Counted from the first letter of the stretch, positions 1-6,124 are shown. The stretch is 7,497 nucleotides of DNA from Xanthobacteraceae bacterium (GCA_030037185.1 JASHRR010000608.1:1-7497), one strand, 5' to 3'. A program made the numbers and translations. Notes: generated by a model not told the origin, from the sequence alone.

Positions 1-76
1 GGAGTGTGGCTCAGCCTGGTAGAGCACCTCGTTCGGGACGAGGGGGTCGCAGGTTCAAATCCTGCCACTCCGACCA
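1..76 (+). tRNA. tRNA-Pro (anticodon CGG), missing its first base
   Basis: This tRNA reads CCG proline codons. The cloverleaf is complete except for the first base, which lies before the window: the acceptor strand GGAGTG at 1-6 pairs with CACTCC at 66-71, and G72 awaits the missing C1. The D-loop region contains AGCCTGGTAGA. The anticodon stem CCTCG/CGAGG encloses the loop TTCGGGA, giving anticodon CGG. The T-arm is the usual GGTTCAAATCC. A73 is the discriminator base and CCA is encoded at 74-76. No second copy of the tRNA 3' end was seen elsewhere in the window, so there is no direct evidence here of an integrated element bounded by att sites. Confidence 0.96.
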
Positions 77-113
77 GCACTTGGCCAGAAATCCCGCCAT
101 CGCCACCAAAGGG

Positions 114-132
114 TCCGCCAATGAATGGCGGA
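114..132 (+). terminator. Short hairpin downstream of tRNA-Pro
   Basis: TCCGCCA at 114-120 and TGGCGGA at 126-132 form a perfect 7-bp stem with a 5-nt loop, 38 bases after the tRNA 3' end. No T-run follows, so it is not a textbook intrinsic terminator. It could mark the end of the tRNA transcript or be chance in GC-rich DNA. Confidence 0.3.
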
Positions 133-881
133 ACTAAGTGAGAACGCGGCCCACTCGTCGTCGTAGAAGGGCCACTCTCCATCTTGGATTGACTTCCATA
201 GGTCGTTGCACTTCTCCTCGCTCACCTCTGCCGTATCGCCATCAGCCTCGTGGCAGGCATCTTGGCGCCGGGGCCAGCTCAGCCACTCGCGCCCGATACT
301 TGCCGCATGGCCACGTTCCTCACACCAGGGCGACGAGGGATAAGTGTTACGTCGCCAGGAAGATCAAACATCGCGATGTCTGCTGGTGAGGGTGCCGCTG
401 GCGTGCGGCTCGACCGGAGCGAACGGCCGAGTTCGACCCCCAACTGTCGTAGCGCCCTAATCCTCGACCAACGGATATGCGGAGAGGCTGATCGGCTCGA
501 TCCGACGGGGATGTCTTGATCACGTCGTCGTCGTTGGCGAGCGCCATCTTCGCCACGTTCTCGCATGAACGCACCTATCGCTGCAGAAGGACCGCCGGTT
601 CGGCGTGATGTGTGACGCACAGGGCGCGTGCGTTCGTCGCCGATCTTGGGCGGGCTACACCAGCAATATGGTCGAGTTTGAGTTTCCGACAGGGACAAGG
701 GTGCCGTGCCGCCGAGGGCGCATGGTCGGTCGAGCGTCATCGGGTTTGTAGGCGCGCGAAACAGGTGCGAAAACGCCTCGTGTGATGCATGATCCGGGCT
801 AGGTCGCCCGCCTGGGGCGAGAGACATGACGTCCCGCGCGAGCGGAGCGTCCCAACGACAAGACCAATGGGAGGAAATCCG
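133..881. other. About 750 bases without a supportable gene
   Basis: The open frames here have no recognisable domain and no ribosome-binding site. The long reverse frame that covers part of this stretch continues as an antisense shadow of the downstream NTF2-like gene. The only part that looks like decayed coding DNA is a reverse-strand frame at 347-574. Its first 35 or so residues ([16 protein letters not shown], then DRADQP) resemble, from memory, reading frames found again and again near insertion sequences in rhizobia. The promoter of the NTF2-like gene should lie at the right edge, but no clear -35/-10 pair was found. Confidence 0.5.
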
Positions 882-1400
882 ATGGCCAGATTTTACATCC
901 TGTTGCCGGCGGCGCTCGCCGCGGCGGCGCTGAGCGGACTCGCCGCTTCTCCGTCCTTTGCGGCGGACAAGCCGGCGGCGAAGGCCGCGGCGGCCCCCAT
1001 CACCGCCCAGCAGGCCATCGACCTCCAGGACAAGTTCCTGCGCGCCCTCTACGGCACGGACCTCAATGCCATCTCGGCCCTTCTGTCCGAGGATGTCACC
1101 TTCACCCACCCGAACGGCATGGCGCTGGACAAGAAGGGCGAGATGAACCTGATGTCCACCGGGCCCCTGCCCCGCTACAGGAAGCTGGAGCAATCCAACA
1201 TCAAGGCGAGGATCTATCCCGGCGCCGCCGTGCTGACCGGCGACGTCACCTTCACCGCGCTACCCAAGGAGGGAGCGCCGCCACCGACGCCCAACACCTA
1301 CCGTATGGCCACCGCTTGGGCGGATGAGGAGGGCGTGTGGCGCATGGTGAGCTGGCAGCTCGTCGCCATCGCCAAACCCGGGGCGGGCGGGTCCCCTTGA
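882..1400 (+). CDS. Secreted NTF2-like (SnoaL/DUF4440-type) protein
   Basis: The gene encodes a 172-residue exported protein with one NTF2-like cone fold. This fold serves small-ligand-binding proteins and some enzymes, and the substrate cannot be told here. Residues 1-27 are a Sec signal peptide: a short basic start, an Ala/Leu-rich core and a cut near SFA-ADK. An Ala/Lys/Pro linker follows, and the NTF2 domain spans about 41-165. Typical features are the early helix AIDLQDKFLRALYGTDLNAI, the strand DVTFTHPNG (71-79) and the closing strands RMATAWADEEGVW and SWQLVAIAKP. The length suits a single-domain member. I chose ATG 882 because GGGAGG at 869-874 lies 7 bases before it and because the signal peptide begins there; starts at 789 and 867 only add out-of-character residues. 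The gene is intact and stands alone. Confidence 0.87.
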   Translation: MARFYILLPAALAAAALSGLAASPSFAADKPAAKAAAAPITAQQAIDLQDKFLRALYGTDLNAISALLSEDVTFTHPNGMALDKKGEMNLMSTGPLPRYRKLEQSNIKARIYPGAAVLTGDVTFTALPKEGAPPPTPNTYRMATAWADEEGVWRMVSWQLVAIAKPGAGGSP

Positions 1401-1499
1401 GCCGGCGGCCGACCCGGCCCCGGCGCCGCGCCCGGAGCGGCGGCCCCGCCCGCCGCGCCCACGTCGAGCGAGTAACCTGATCCAGTTGGAGGCCGTCTC

Positions 1500-1805
1500 T
1501 TGGCTCATATGAAGATCGGCCCGCTTGCGGCCGCCAGTCTTGCGGGAGCCGGGACCTCTGCCTGGGCGCAAGACGAAATCCTTGCACGCACTTTCTCACT
1601 TTGGTGGGAAGGCGCGAGGATTGATCCTTCCTCGCCATCGTGGCCCGGCACGCAACCACTTAAAGCCGGCAGCCCGCTGGGCAATCCCAATCAGATCTCA
1701 GGCTACGAGCGCTTTGCGCTGCGCAGGAGTTGTGGGCCGAGGCTGAAGACGATGCCAAGTTTGTTGTTGCCGGCACGGCGTCGGCCTACCTTCTCCGGAC
1801 AATGA
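1500..1805 (+). CDS. Small putative secreted protein, function unknown
   Basis: I do not recognise this 101-residue frame. It would start at TTG 1500, placed 7 bases after a good Shine-Dalgarno GGAGG at 1488-1492; ATG 1509 is a possible internal start. The N-terminus MKIGPLAAASLAGAGTSAWA followed by QDE looks like a cleavable signal peptide. After about residue 75 the composition turns Arg/Pro-rich, as if out of frame. A neighbouring frame, open from 1664, reads AQELWAEAEDDAKFVVAGTA from 1721 and looks more protein-like, so a frameshift near 1720 is possible. In favour of the annotated end, its TGA overlaps the ATG of the DNA ligase as ATGA (1802-1805), which suggests coupled translation. Residues 27-38 (ILARTFSLWWEG) faintly recall the start of a DUF2934 domain, but not enough to name it. 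Confidence 0.4.
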   Translation: MAHMKIGPLAAASLAGAGTSAWAQDEILARTFSLWWEGARIDPSSPSWPGTQPLKAGSPLGNPNQISGYERFALRRSCGPRLKTMPSLLLPARRRPTFSGQ

Positions 1806-2454
1806 AAATCAATCCTCTTGCGACCGGCTTCATCATCCCCCCGCTCAGCCCGCTAAAGCTTCAAAACCGCCGGTTGGCACCGACTGGGTTCACGAAATCA
1901 AACATGACGGCTACCGAATTATCGTCCGCCGGGACGGCCGCCCAGTGCGGCTCTACAGCCGCAACGCCTACGACTGGACGGTGCGACTGGCGGCGATCGC
2001 GGCTGCCGCGGAGCTGATTAAGGCCAAGAGCTTCACGATTGACGGCGAGGCAGTTGTGCTCGGGCCTGACAGCTTGTCACGGTTCGAGGAGTTGTCTCGT
2101 CGCGAGGCCGCTCGAGCCGCGATCCTCTACGCCTTCGATTTGATCGAGCATGATGGCGAGGATCTCCGCAATCTCCCGTTCCTGGATCGCAAGGCAGCGC
2201 TGGCGCAGCCGCTACGAGATACGAAGGCTGGCATCCTGCTTAACGAACACATTGTCGAGGATGGGCCGACCGTGTTCGGCCATGCGTGCCAGCTCGGGGC
2301 CAAGGGCATCGTGTCGAAGAAGGTCGACGGCGCCTACCTGTCCGGCCCGTGCTGCATCTGGATCAAGGTCCGCAATCCCCCCAGCATCGCGGTGCAGCGG
2401 GAGCGGAGCGAGATTTGGGATCGACGCGCTTGGGGCGGCGCGCGCCGACGATGA
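1802..2454 (+). pseudogene. Minimal ATP-dependent DNA ligase (LigD/LigC-like adenylation domain), one frameshift
   Basis: DNA ligases of this family seal nicks through a lysine-AMP intermediate; short stand-alone versions are common beside non-homologous end-joining genes in rhizobia. After one frame correction the product has about 217 residues. Frame 2 gives MKINPLATGFIIPPLSP, then frame 1 gives AKASKPPVGTDWVHEIKHDG. Motif I KHDG has its adenylated Lys at codon 1900-1902. LYSRNAYDWT follows, then motif III DGEAVVL, motif IIIa YAFDLIEHDGEDLR, and motifs IV/V GAKGIVSKK and WIKVRNP. The protein ends just after motif V (IAVQRERSEIW), so no OB-fold domain is present, as in known minimal homologues. 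The break lies at the CCC of 1849-1851; one added C restores the frame. A GTG start at 1945 would drop the catalytic lysine and is not credible. Either a real null allele or a sequencing indel fits. Confidence 0.85.
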
Positions 2455-2576
2455 CCCATCGCAAAGGCGAAATCACAGCGGCCGACCTCAACCGTAAATG
2501 GCCGCATCATGAGGCGCTCCCGGCCGAAAAGGGGGCGGCCGACCGACACGCGAATGGGCTTGGGCAACCTGTCTAA
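2451..2576 (+). pseudogene. Truncated small conserved rhizobial protein
   Basis: The 41-residue frame starts with ATG inside the ligase stop (ATGA, 2451-2454), as in a translationally coupled operon. Its first 27 residues, MTHRKGEITAADLNRKWPHH followed by EALPAEK, match from memory the N-terminus of a small uncharacterised protein common in Bradyrhizobium, which normally continues for about 60 more residues with a segment resembling RRDDxDFVVFCFAK. Here the similarity stops at about 2530, right after a G5 run, and the frame ends at 2574-2576 next to the reverse-strand SDR remnant. I infer that the 3' part was lost at a rearrangement point between 2530 and 2574. No function is known to me. Confidence 0.5.
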
Positions 2577-2887
2577 CCGGCGTAGAAGGCGATGGCTCGG
2601 GCCACGTCGTCGGGAGAGGCGAGGCGGCCCAGTGCCGTCTGGGCCGCCAGGCGCTGCTTGTGTTCCCGATCGAGGTCGGCGTGGAGGAGACCCTCTACCG
2701 GCCCCGGGGCCACGACGTTGACTGTGATCCCGCGAGGCCCCAGTTCCTCCGCGACGTAAAGGGCGAACGAGCTTAGGGCCGCCTTCGAGGTTCCGAGCGC
2801 GATCATGCCCTCCTGTGGCCGCTGACTTAACACAGCGCCGAGGTAGATGATCCATCCGTCGATAGCCGCGAGAGATCGTGCCGGGGA
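2573..2887 (-). pseudogene. Short-chain dehydrogenase/reductase fragment
   Basis: This is the C-terminal half of a Rossmann-fold SDR oxidoreductase lacking both ends. The fragment reads DGWIIYLGAV, then GMIALGTSKAALSSFALYVA, then EELGPRGITVNVVAPGPV, then LGRLASPDDVARAIAFYAG before a TAG. These are the SDR strand before the active site, the helix carrying the catalytic lysine, the N-V-V-A-P-G strand after it, and the helix before the C-terminal strand. The nucleotide-binding GxxxGxG half is absent, because a stop closes the frame at 2888-2890, and the usual last 25 or so residues are missing. The tyrosine of YxxxK is replaced by Leu (LGTSK). A GTG at 2833 would give 86 residues, far below the usual 240-260. 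It is almost certainly a relic, convergent with the truncated gene at 2451-2576. Confidence 0.75.
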
Positions 2888-2930
2888 CTACGCCTGGCAG
2901 TGTCAAGGATGTCACGGGGTACCGCGAGGA
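2886..2930 (+). pseudogene. Possible cytochrome c heme-site remnant
   Basis: One frame reads GDYAWQCQGCHGVPRG, a CxxCH heme-attachment motif preceded by the kind of residues seen in small periplasmic class I cytochromes c (G-D-Y-x-x-x-C-x-x-C-H-G). The surrounding frame stays open to 3266, but the rest has no cytochrome features: no axial Met region and no signal peptide. If it is a relic, it is the kind of electron acceptor that usually accompanies a PQQ alcohol dehydrogenase, and it lies about 600 bases upstream of one. It begins exactly where the reverse-strand SDR fragment ends. A chance CxxCH is a real alternative. Confidence 0.3.
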
Positions 2931-3313
2931 GCGCGCTCAGCGCGTCGAATAGCCAGCTTGATGTCAACAGCCCAAGCATCGCCCGACGCCACTTCCGACG
3001 AAGATCCGGATCGACACCTCATGATGAGAATCTCAGAGGCCTCGCCGAAAAGCCGTTCGCCTGTCTGGTCGCTCCTTAGCCGGCCACGCCTCGGCTCGCT
3101 CCCACGCTGCGTTCACCACGCAACAGCCGCACCGGTCTCCACCGACATACCAGCCCGCGGATCACAAGAAGCGCCGCCCCCGAGCGGCCTCGTCATCCTG
3201 AGCGCTCTACTGACCCTCACTGCTGAGCTCAGCTGTGGCCGCTCGCTGCTAAATCCCCATAGCTGAGCGCGTGGCACCGCCTCATACGTGCCCCTTCCCG
3301 CGGTTTCGTTCCT

Positions 3314-3383
3314 TGGAGGTTTTCAGACGCCGGCCGCTGTCCGTGTGGGACTGTTCGTGACGGCCGGCGTCTGAAGACCTTCA
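3314..3383. repeat. Long inverted repeat with nested inner stem
   Basis: The left arm (3314-3336) and right arm (3361-3383) pair over 23 positions: 15 in a row are perfect (TTCAGACGCCGGCCG against CGGCCGGCGTCTGAA), and the remaining eight include only two G-T pairs. The 24-base loop holds a second stem, GTCC at 3339-3342 with GGAC at 3348-3351. No T-run follows on either strand, which argues against an intrinsic terminator. It lies about 160 bases before the dehydrogenase start and could be a structured 5' leader, a large operator, a REP-like element or the scar of a mobile element. Only one copy is in the window. Confidence 0.85.
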
Positions 3384-3488
3384 CAGCAACGGACATCGCG
3401 CCTCGTTCCGAGCGCACCGGCAATCAGTGTAGTTTTTTCAGAGGGGTGCCAGCGGCAGCCGCCGAAATCTGCCATCATCATCGAGCGC

Positions 3489-3519
3489 TTGACCGGCATG
3501 GTTATGCCAGGCCGTTAAC
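3489..3519 (+). promoter_or_regulatory. Weak promoter candidate for the PQQ dehydrogenase
   Basis: TTGACC at 3489-3494 is a good -35 match, but nothing at 17-19 bases beyond resembles TATAAT well; GTTAAC at 3514-3519 is the nearest. A small dyad, GGCAT-GGTT-ATGCC at 3495-3508, sits in the would-be spacer and could be an operator half-site pair. The real promoter may be elsewhere. Confidence 0.22.
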
Positions 3520-3543
3520 ATTGGCAAACTGGGGAGGAGCATC

Positions 3544-5319
3544 ATGACAACATCGTCTCTCGCTGGCGGGTTCATCGTTTCGTTGCTTGCAGCGATTGCG
3601 CTGACGCCGGCGCGCGCAGCTGACATGACCAATGAGCGCATGCTCAATCCGCAGCGGGAACCGCAGAACTGGATTCTCCATCACGGCAATTACCAGGGCC
3701 ACCGCTATTCCCTGCTCAAGGAGATCAGCGCCAACACCGTGCGAAACCTCAAGCCGGCGTTCACGGTGGCGCTGAGCGGATTTCAAAGCGGCGGCCGCTA
3801 CGCCCACGGCAACCTGGAAGCGACCCCACTGGTCGAGGACGGAATCATGTACGTGCCGGACGGCTGGGGCGCGGTCTATGCGATCGACGTCTCCAGCGGC
3901 CGCAAGGGCGTCATCAAGTGGAAGATGGACCCCGGCATCGACCGCGCCTGGGCCGCCGACGTCGCCTGCTGCGGCATCAACAACCGCGGCGTTGCGCTGT
4001 GGAAGGACAGGGTGATCTCGATCGCGCTCGATGGGCGCATGTTCTCGATCAACAAGGCGACCGGCGAGGTCGTCTGGGAGCGCAAGATCATCGAGCCGGC
4101 GATCGGGGAGACACTCACCATCGCGCCGCTCGTCATCCGCGATCTCGCCATCGTCGGCAATGCCGGCGGGGAACGTGGCATCCGTGGCTTCATCGAGGCG
4201 ACCGATCTCGACACCGGCAAGGCGGCGTGGCGTACGTATACGATCCCGGGCGCCGGCGAACCCGGCAACGAAACCTGGAAGGACGGCAAGGAACGCTGGC
4301 GGCACGGCGGCGGCTCGGTATGGGAGACCGCGACCTACGATCCCGAAAGCGACACCTTCTACCAGGGCATCGGCAATCCAGGACCGGACTGGGACGCGGA
4401 ATTCCGGCCGGGCGACAACAAGTGGACCGGGAGCGTGCTCGCGATCAGCCCGAGCGACGGCAAGATCAAGTGGGGTTATCAATACACCCCCAACGATCCT
4501 TACGACTTCGATGAAATCTCCGAGCACCCGATCATCAACGCCAAGGTCAATGGCGAGGACCGCAAGCTCATCGTGCACGCGGCACGCAACGGCTTCTTCT
4601 ACACCCTCGACCGCACCAATGGCTCCTTCATTGCCGGCAAGCAGTATGTCGACGAGTTGAACTGGACGCCCGGGCTCGACCCAAAGACCGGCCTGCCGCT
4701 CAACTACAACCCCAATGCCGACGTCCAGATGTATGTGGAGAGCAGCCATGGCACCCGTGCCAAGCCGAACAGCGGAAAACTGTGTCCAACGAATAACGGC
4801 GGCAAGAACTGGGAACCGAGTGCCTACAATCCCGAGCTCGGCCTGCTTTACGTTCCGTCGATCGAGGGCTGCAACTACATCGAATTGGTCCAGCAGGAGG
4901 ATATGGTGGATCAAGGTGGCCCGATTAAGCCACGCGAGCGGTTCATGGGGGGAGCCCCCAAGACCCCGGATCGCCTCTACGGCAGCCTCAAGGCCATCGA
5001 TCCAGCGACCGGAGAGACGAAGGCCGTCCGCAAGCTCGACTATCCGAACATGGCCGGCGCGCTCGCGACCGCCGGCAACCTGGTCTTCCTCGGTCATTAC
5101 GACGGTACGTTCGCGGCCTATGACGCCAAGACCCTGAACGAGGTGTGGAGTTTCAACGTCGGCAGCCCAATTCAGGCGCCTCCGATCAGCTACGCGGTCA
5201 ACGGCAAGCAGTACGTTGCAGTTCTGGTGGGAGCACGCATGTGGCCGTTCATTATCCAGAATGCGCCCGAGTTGAAGAACCAGACGGCCGCGTCGATGCT
5301 GTACGTGTTCGGTCTGTAA
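3544..5319 (+). CDS. PQQ-dependent alcohol dehydrogenase, predicted lanthanide type, periplasmic
   Basis: This quinoprotein oxidises primary alcohols (methanol/ethanol family) in the periplasm and passes electrons from PQQ to a cytochrome c. The 591 residues match the usual length. Residues 1-25 are a signal peptide (core FIVSLLAAIAL, cut near ARA-ADM). The rest is the eight-bladed propeller, with tryptophan-docking repeats such as NKATGEVVW (170-178), DLDTGKAAW (221-229) and SPSDGKIKW (302-310). Visible active-site parts are the vicinal disulfide Cys142-Cys143, metal ligands Glu210 (in NAGGERG) and Asn278 (in GNPG), the catalytic Asp321, and Asp323 two residues on (PYDFDE). Arg348 lies in HAARNG. 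Calcium-type MxaF enzymes have Ala at the +2 position; Asp there marks lanthanide-dependent enzymes. The start is firm: GGGGAGGAG at 3531-3539 lies 4 bases before ATG. No cytochrome c, XoxJ-like binding protein or PQQ biosynthesis gene is adjacent. Substrate preference is not readable. Confidence 0.96.
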   Translation: MTTSSLAGGFIVSLLAAIALTPARAADMTNERMLNPQREPQNWILHHGNYQGHRYSLLKEISANTVRNLKPAFTVALSGFQSGGRYAHGNLEATPLVEDGIMYVPDGWGAVYAIDVSSGRKGVIKWKMDPGIDRAWAADVACCGINNRGVALWKDRVISIALDGRMFSINKATGEVVWERKIIEPAIGETLTIAPLVIRDLAIVGNAGGERGIRGFIEATDLDTGKAAWRTYTIPGAGEPGNETWKDGKERWRHGGGSVWETATYDPESDTFYQGIGNPGPDWDAEFRPGDNKWTGSVLAISPSDGKIKWGYQYTPNDPYDFDEISEHPIINAKVNGEDRKLIVHAARNGFFYTLDRTNGSFIAGKQYVDELNWTPGLDPKTGLPLNYNPNADVQMYVESSHGTRAKPNSGKLCPTNNGGKNWEPSAYNPELGLLYVPSIEGCNYIELVQQEDMVDQGGPIKPRERFMGGAPKTPDRLYGSLKAIDPATGETKAVRKLDYPNMAGALATAGNLVFLGHYDGTFAAYDAKTLNEVWSFNVGSPIQAPPISYAVNGKQYVAVLVGARMWPFIIQNAPELKNQTAASMLYVFGL

Positions 5320-5638
5320 CCGGCCGACCGACTGCACTTGATTGTCACCGGTACGCTTCCTGCGCGCCGGTGATGAGCTCCGCAAGAACAAGCTGCATTT
5401 TCCAAGGTGAAATTGACCGTCCGAGAACTGCTGATACAGTCGCCGCTTTTGCCGCTTCGGGTCGGCGCACCCTTGTGCCAGTATGTCGCGGAGGGCGGCT
5501 CGTCGCCAGATAGGTTCCGTGGCGTGCGCTTGTGGCCGCTTTTGGACCGCTGTCGTTAGGATCGGACCAAGGTCGGATCAATCCGCGGGCCGGCCATGAC
5601 GGGCGGGGGGCATGGCCAGGCGATAGCCGAGCGCATAG
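5320..5638. other. About 320 bases after the dehydrogenase with no gene seen
   Basis: Apart from the hairpin at 5345-5373, I see no coding signal, repeat or RNA structure. The short open frames have no ribosome-binding site and no familiar motif. Confidence 0.5.
5345..5373 (+). terminator. Hairpin 25 bases after the dehydrogenase stop
   Basis: TCACCGG at 5345-5351 and CCGGTGA at 5367-5373 form a perfect 7-bp stem around a 15-base loop. The position suits transcript termination or 3'-end protection, but there is no T-run, so this is a weak call. Confidence 0.35.
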
Positions 5639-5764
5639 GCGGTATGGAGCGCGGCCGATGCCGCCCGTACAGGATTACGGCAACAATGGAGGGCGCTCTT
5701 CCGGGAATGGGATGTCGTCGTCTGCCCGGTGGCACCAACTCCCGCCTTTCCGCATTCCCAAGAA
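5639..5764 (+). pseudogene. Remnant of an amidase-signature-family C-terminal region
   Basis: A frame open after the TAG at 5636 reads GLRQQWRALFREWDVVVCPV and then APTPAFPHSQE (from 5672). Amidase-signature enzymes (Ser-Ser-Lys amide hydrolases) have just this helix-then-strand pattern, ending in a motif like WDVVLCPVxPTPAFPH, in their C-terminal third. Only about 40 residues remain. The Gly/Ser-rich signature and the catalytic residues are absent, and similarity stops at about 5757-5765, where the reverse-strand hypothetical takes over. It is a non-functional relic. Confidence 0.55.
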
Positions 5765-6124
5765 TCGGACCGCCAGCCGTTTGCGCCGCAGATTATCCAG
5801 TCCGAACAGCGTTGCCGCCGTCTCGACCGCCCCTGCCTCGTCGGTGGCCTCTACGATGCCGAGTCTCTCCATGCGCTTCCCGCCGATGAAGTGCACCGAC
5901 CAGTTACGCGCGTTCGGGTCGCGCGGTGGCTCTGGTCTCGGCTCGCCGTCGTAGCGTTTGATGATGTGGGCGCCGCGGCGTAGGGCAATATTCCGCTTTG
6001 GGTATCGGGCGATCGCCGCCATGTAGGCCGCGGTGGCCATGTGGAGGTTGGCGAGCCGGCCGAGCACCTCGGTGTCGCGCCCTTGCTCCATGACGATCTT
6101 GTATTCGAGGCACTCAAGTTCCAT
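5675..6124 (-). CDS. Conserved hypothetical protein, with a tail from antisense DNA
   Basis: The gene encodes 149 residues of unknown function. The first 120 or so look like a real soluble protein: a helical N-terminus (MELECLEYKIVMEQGRDTEV), the helix LGRLANLHMATAAYMAAIAR, a basic middle (KRNIALRRGAHIIKRYDGEP), then WSVHFIGGKRMERLGIVEAT and a last helix GAVETAATLFGLDNLRRKRL. From memory, similar proteins occur as uncharacterised rhizobial hypotheticals. Residues from about 121 to 149 are read from the opposite strand of the amidase remnant, so the tail is probably accidental and the native stop lost. I chose ATG 6122-6124 because a near-consensus promoter ends six bases before it; there is no Shine-Dalgarno, consistent with leaderless translation. 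No named domain was recognised. Confidence 0.65.
   Translation of the reverse strand: MELECLEYKIVMEQGRDTEVLGRLANLHMATAAYMAAIARYPKRNIALRRGAHIIKRYDGEPRPEPPRDPNARNWSVHFIGGKRMERLGIVEATDEAGAVETAATLFGLDNLRRKRLAVRFLGMRKGGSWCHRADDDIPFPEERPPLLP

Larger units (their letters stand above)
2931..3543. other. About 610 bases without a gene, upstream of the PQQ dehydrogenase
   Basis: No frame here shows a domain, a ribosome-binding site or plausible codon use. The stretch contains the long inverted repeat at 3314-3383, a smaller GC hairpin with a bulge at about 3398-3415, a T6 run at 3433-3438 about 17 bases after it (too far for a standard intrinsic terminator), a poor promoter candidate, and the Shine-Dalgarno of the dehydrogenase. 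Confidence 0.6.

Noticed and set aside
279..1193. Reverse-strand open frame of 304 residues
   Set aside because: Its N-terminal part is the antisense of the NTF2-like gene, and the remainder has no recognisable domain or ribosome-binding site.
1424..1442. CGCCGC/GCGGCG stem as a terminator of the NTF2-like gene
   Set aside because: A 6-bp all-GC stem in extremely GC-rich DNA with no T-run is expected by chance.
2334..2915. Reverse-strand frame of 193 residues overlapping the SDR relic
   Set aside because: It is in a different frame from the recognisable SDR motifs, Arg/Gly/Pro-rich, and overlaps the ligase end.
2847..3266. Forward frame of 139 residues as a complete gene
   Set aside because: Only the short CxxCH stretch looks like protein; the rest is low-complexity Ser/Arg/Pro sequence without domain or start signal.
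3398..3438. Hairpin at 3398-3415 plus T6 run as an intrinsic terminator
   Set aside because: The T-run is about 17 bases from the stem, too far for the standard mechanism, and no gene ends upstream.
3502..5391. Reverse-strand open frame of 629 residues
   Set aside because: It lies wholly antisense to the intact PQQ dehydrogenase, has no domain and is rich in repeated Val/Asp/Arg patterns typical of shadow frames in GC-rich DNA.
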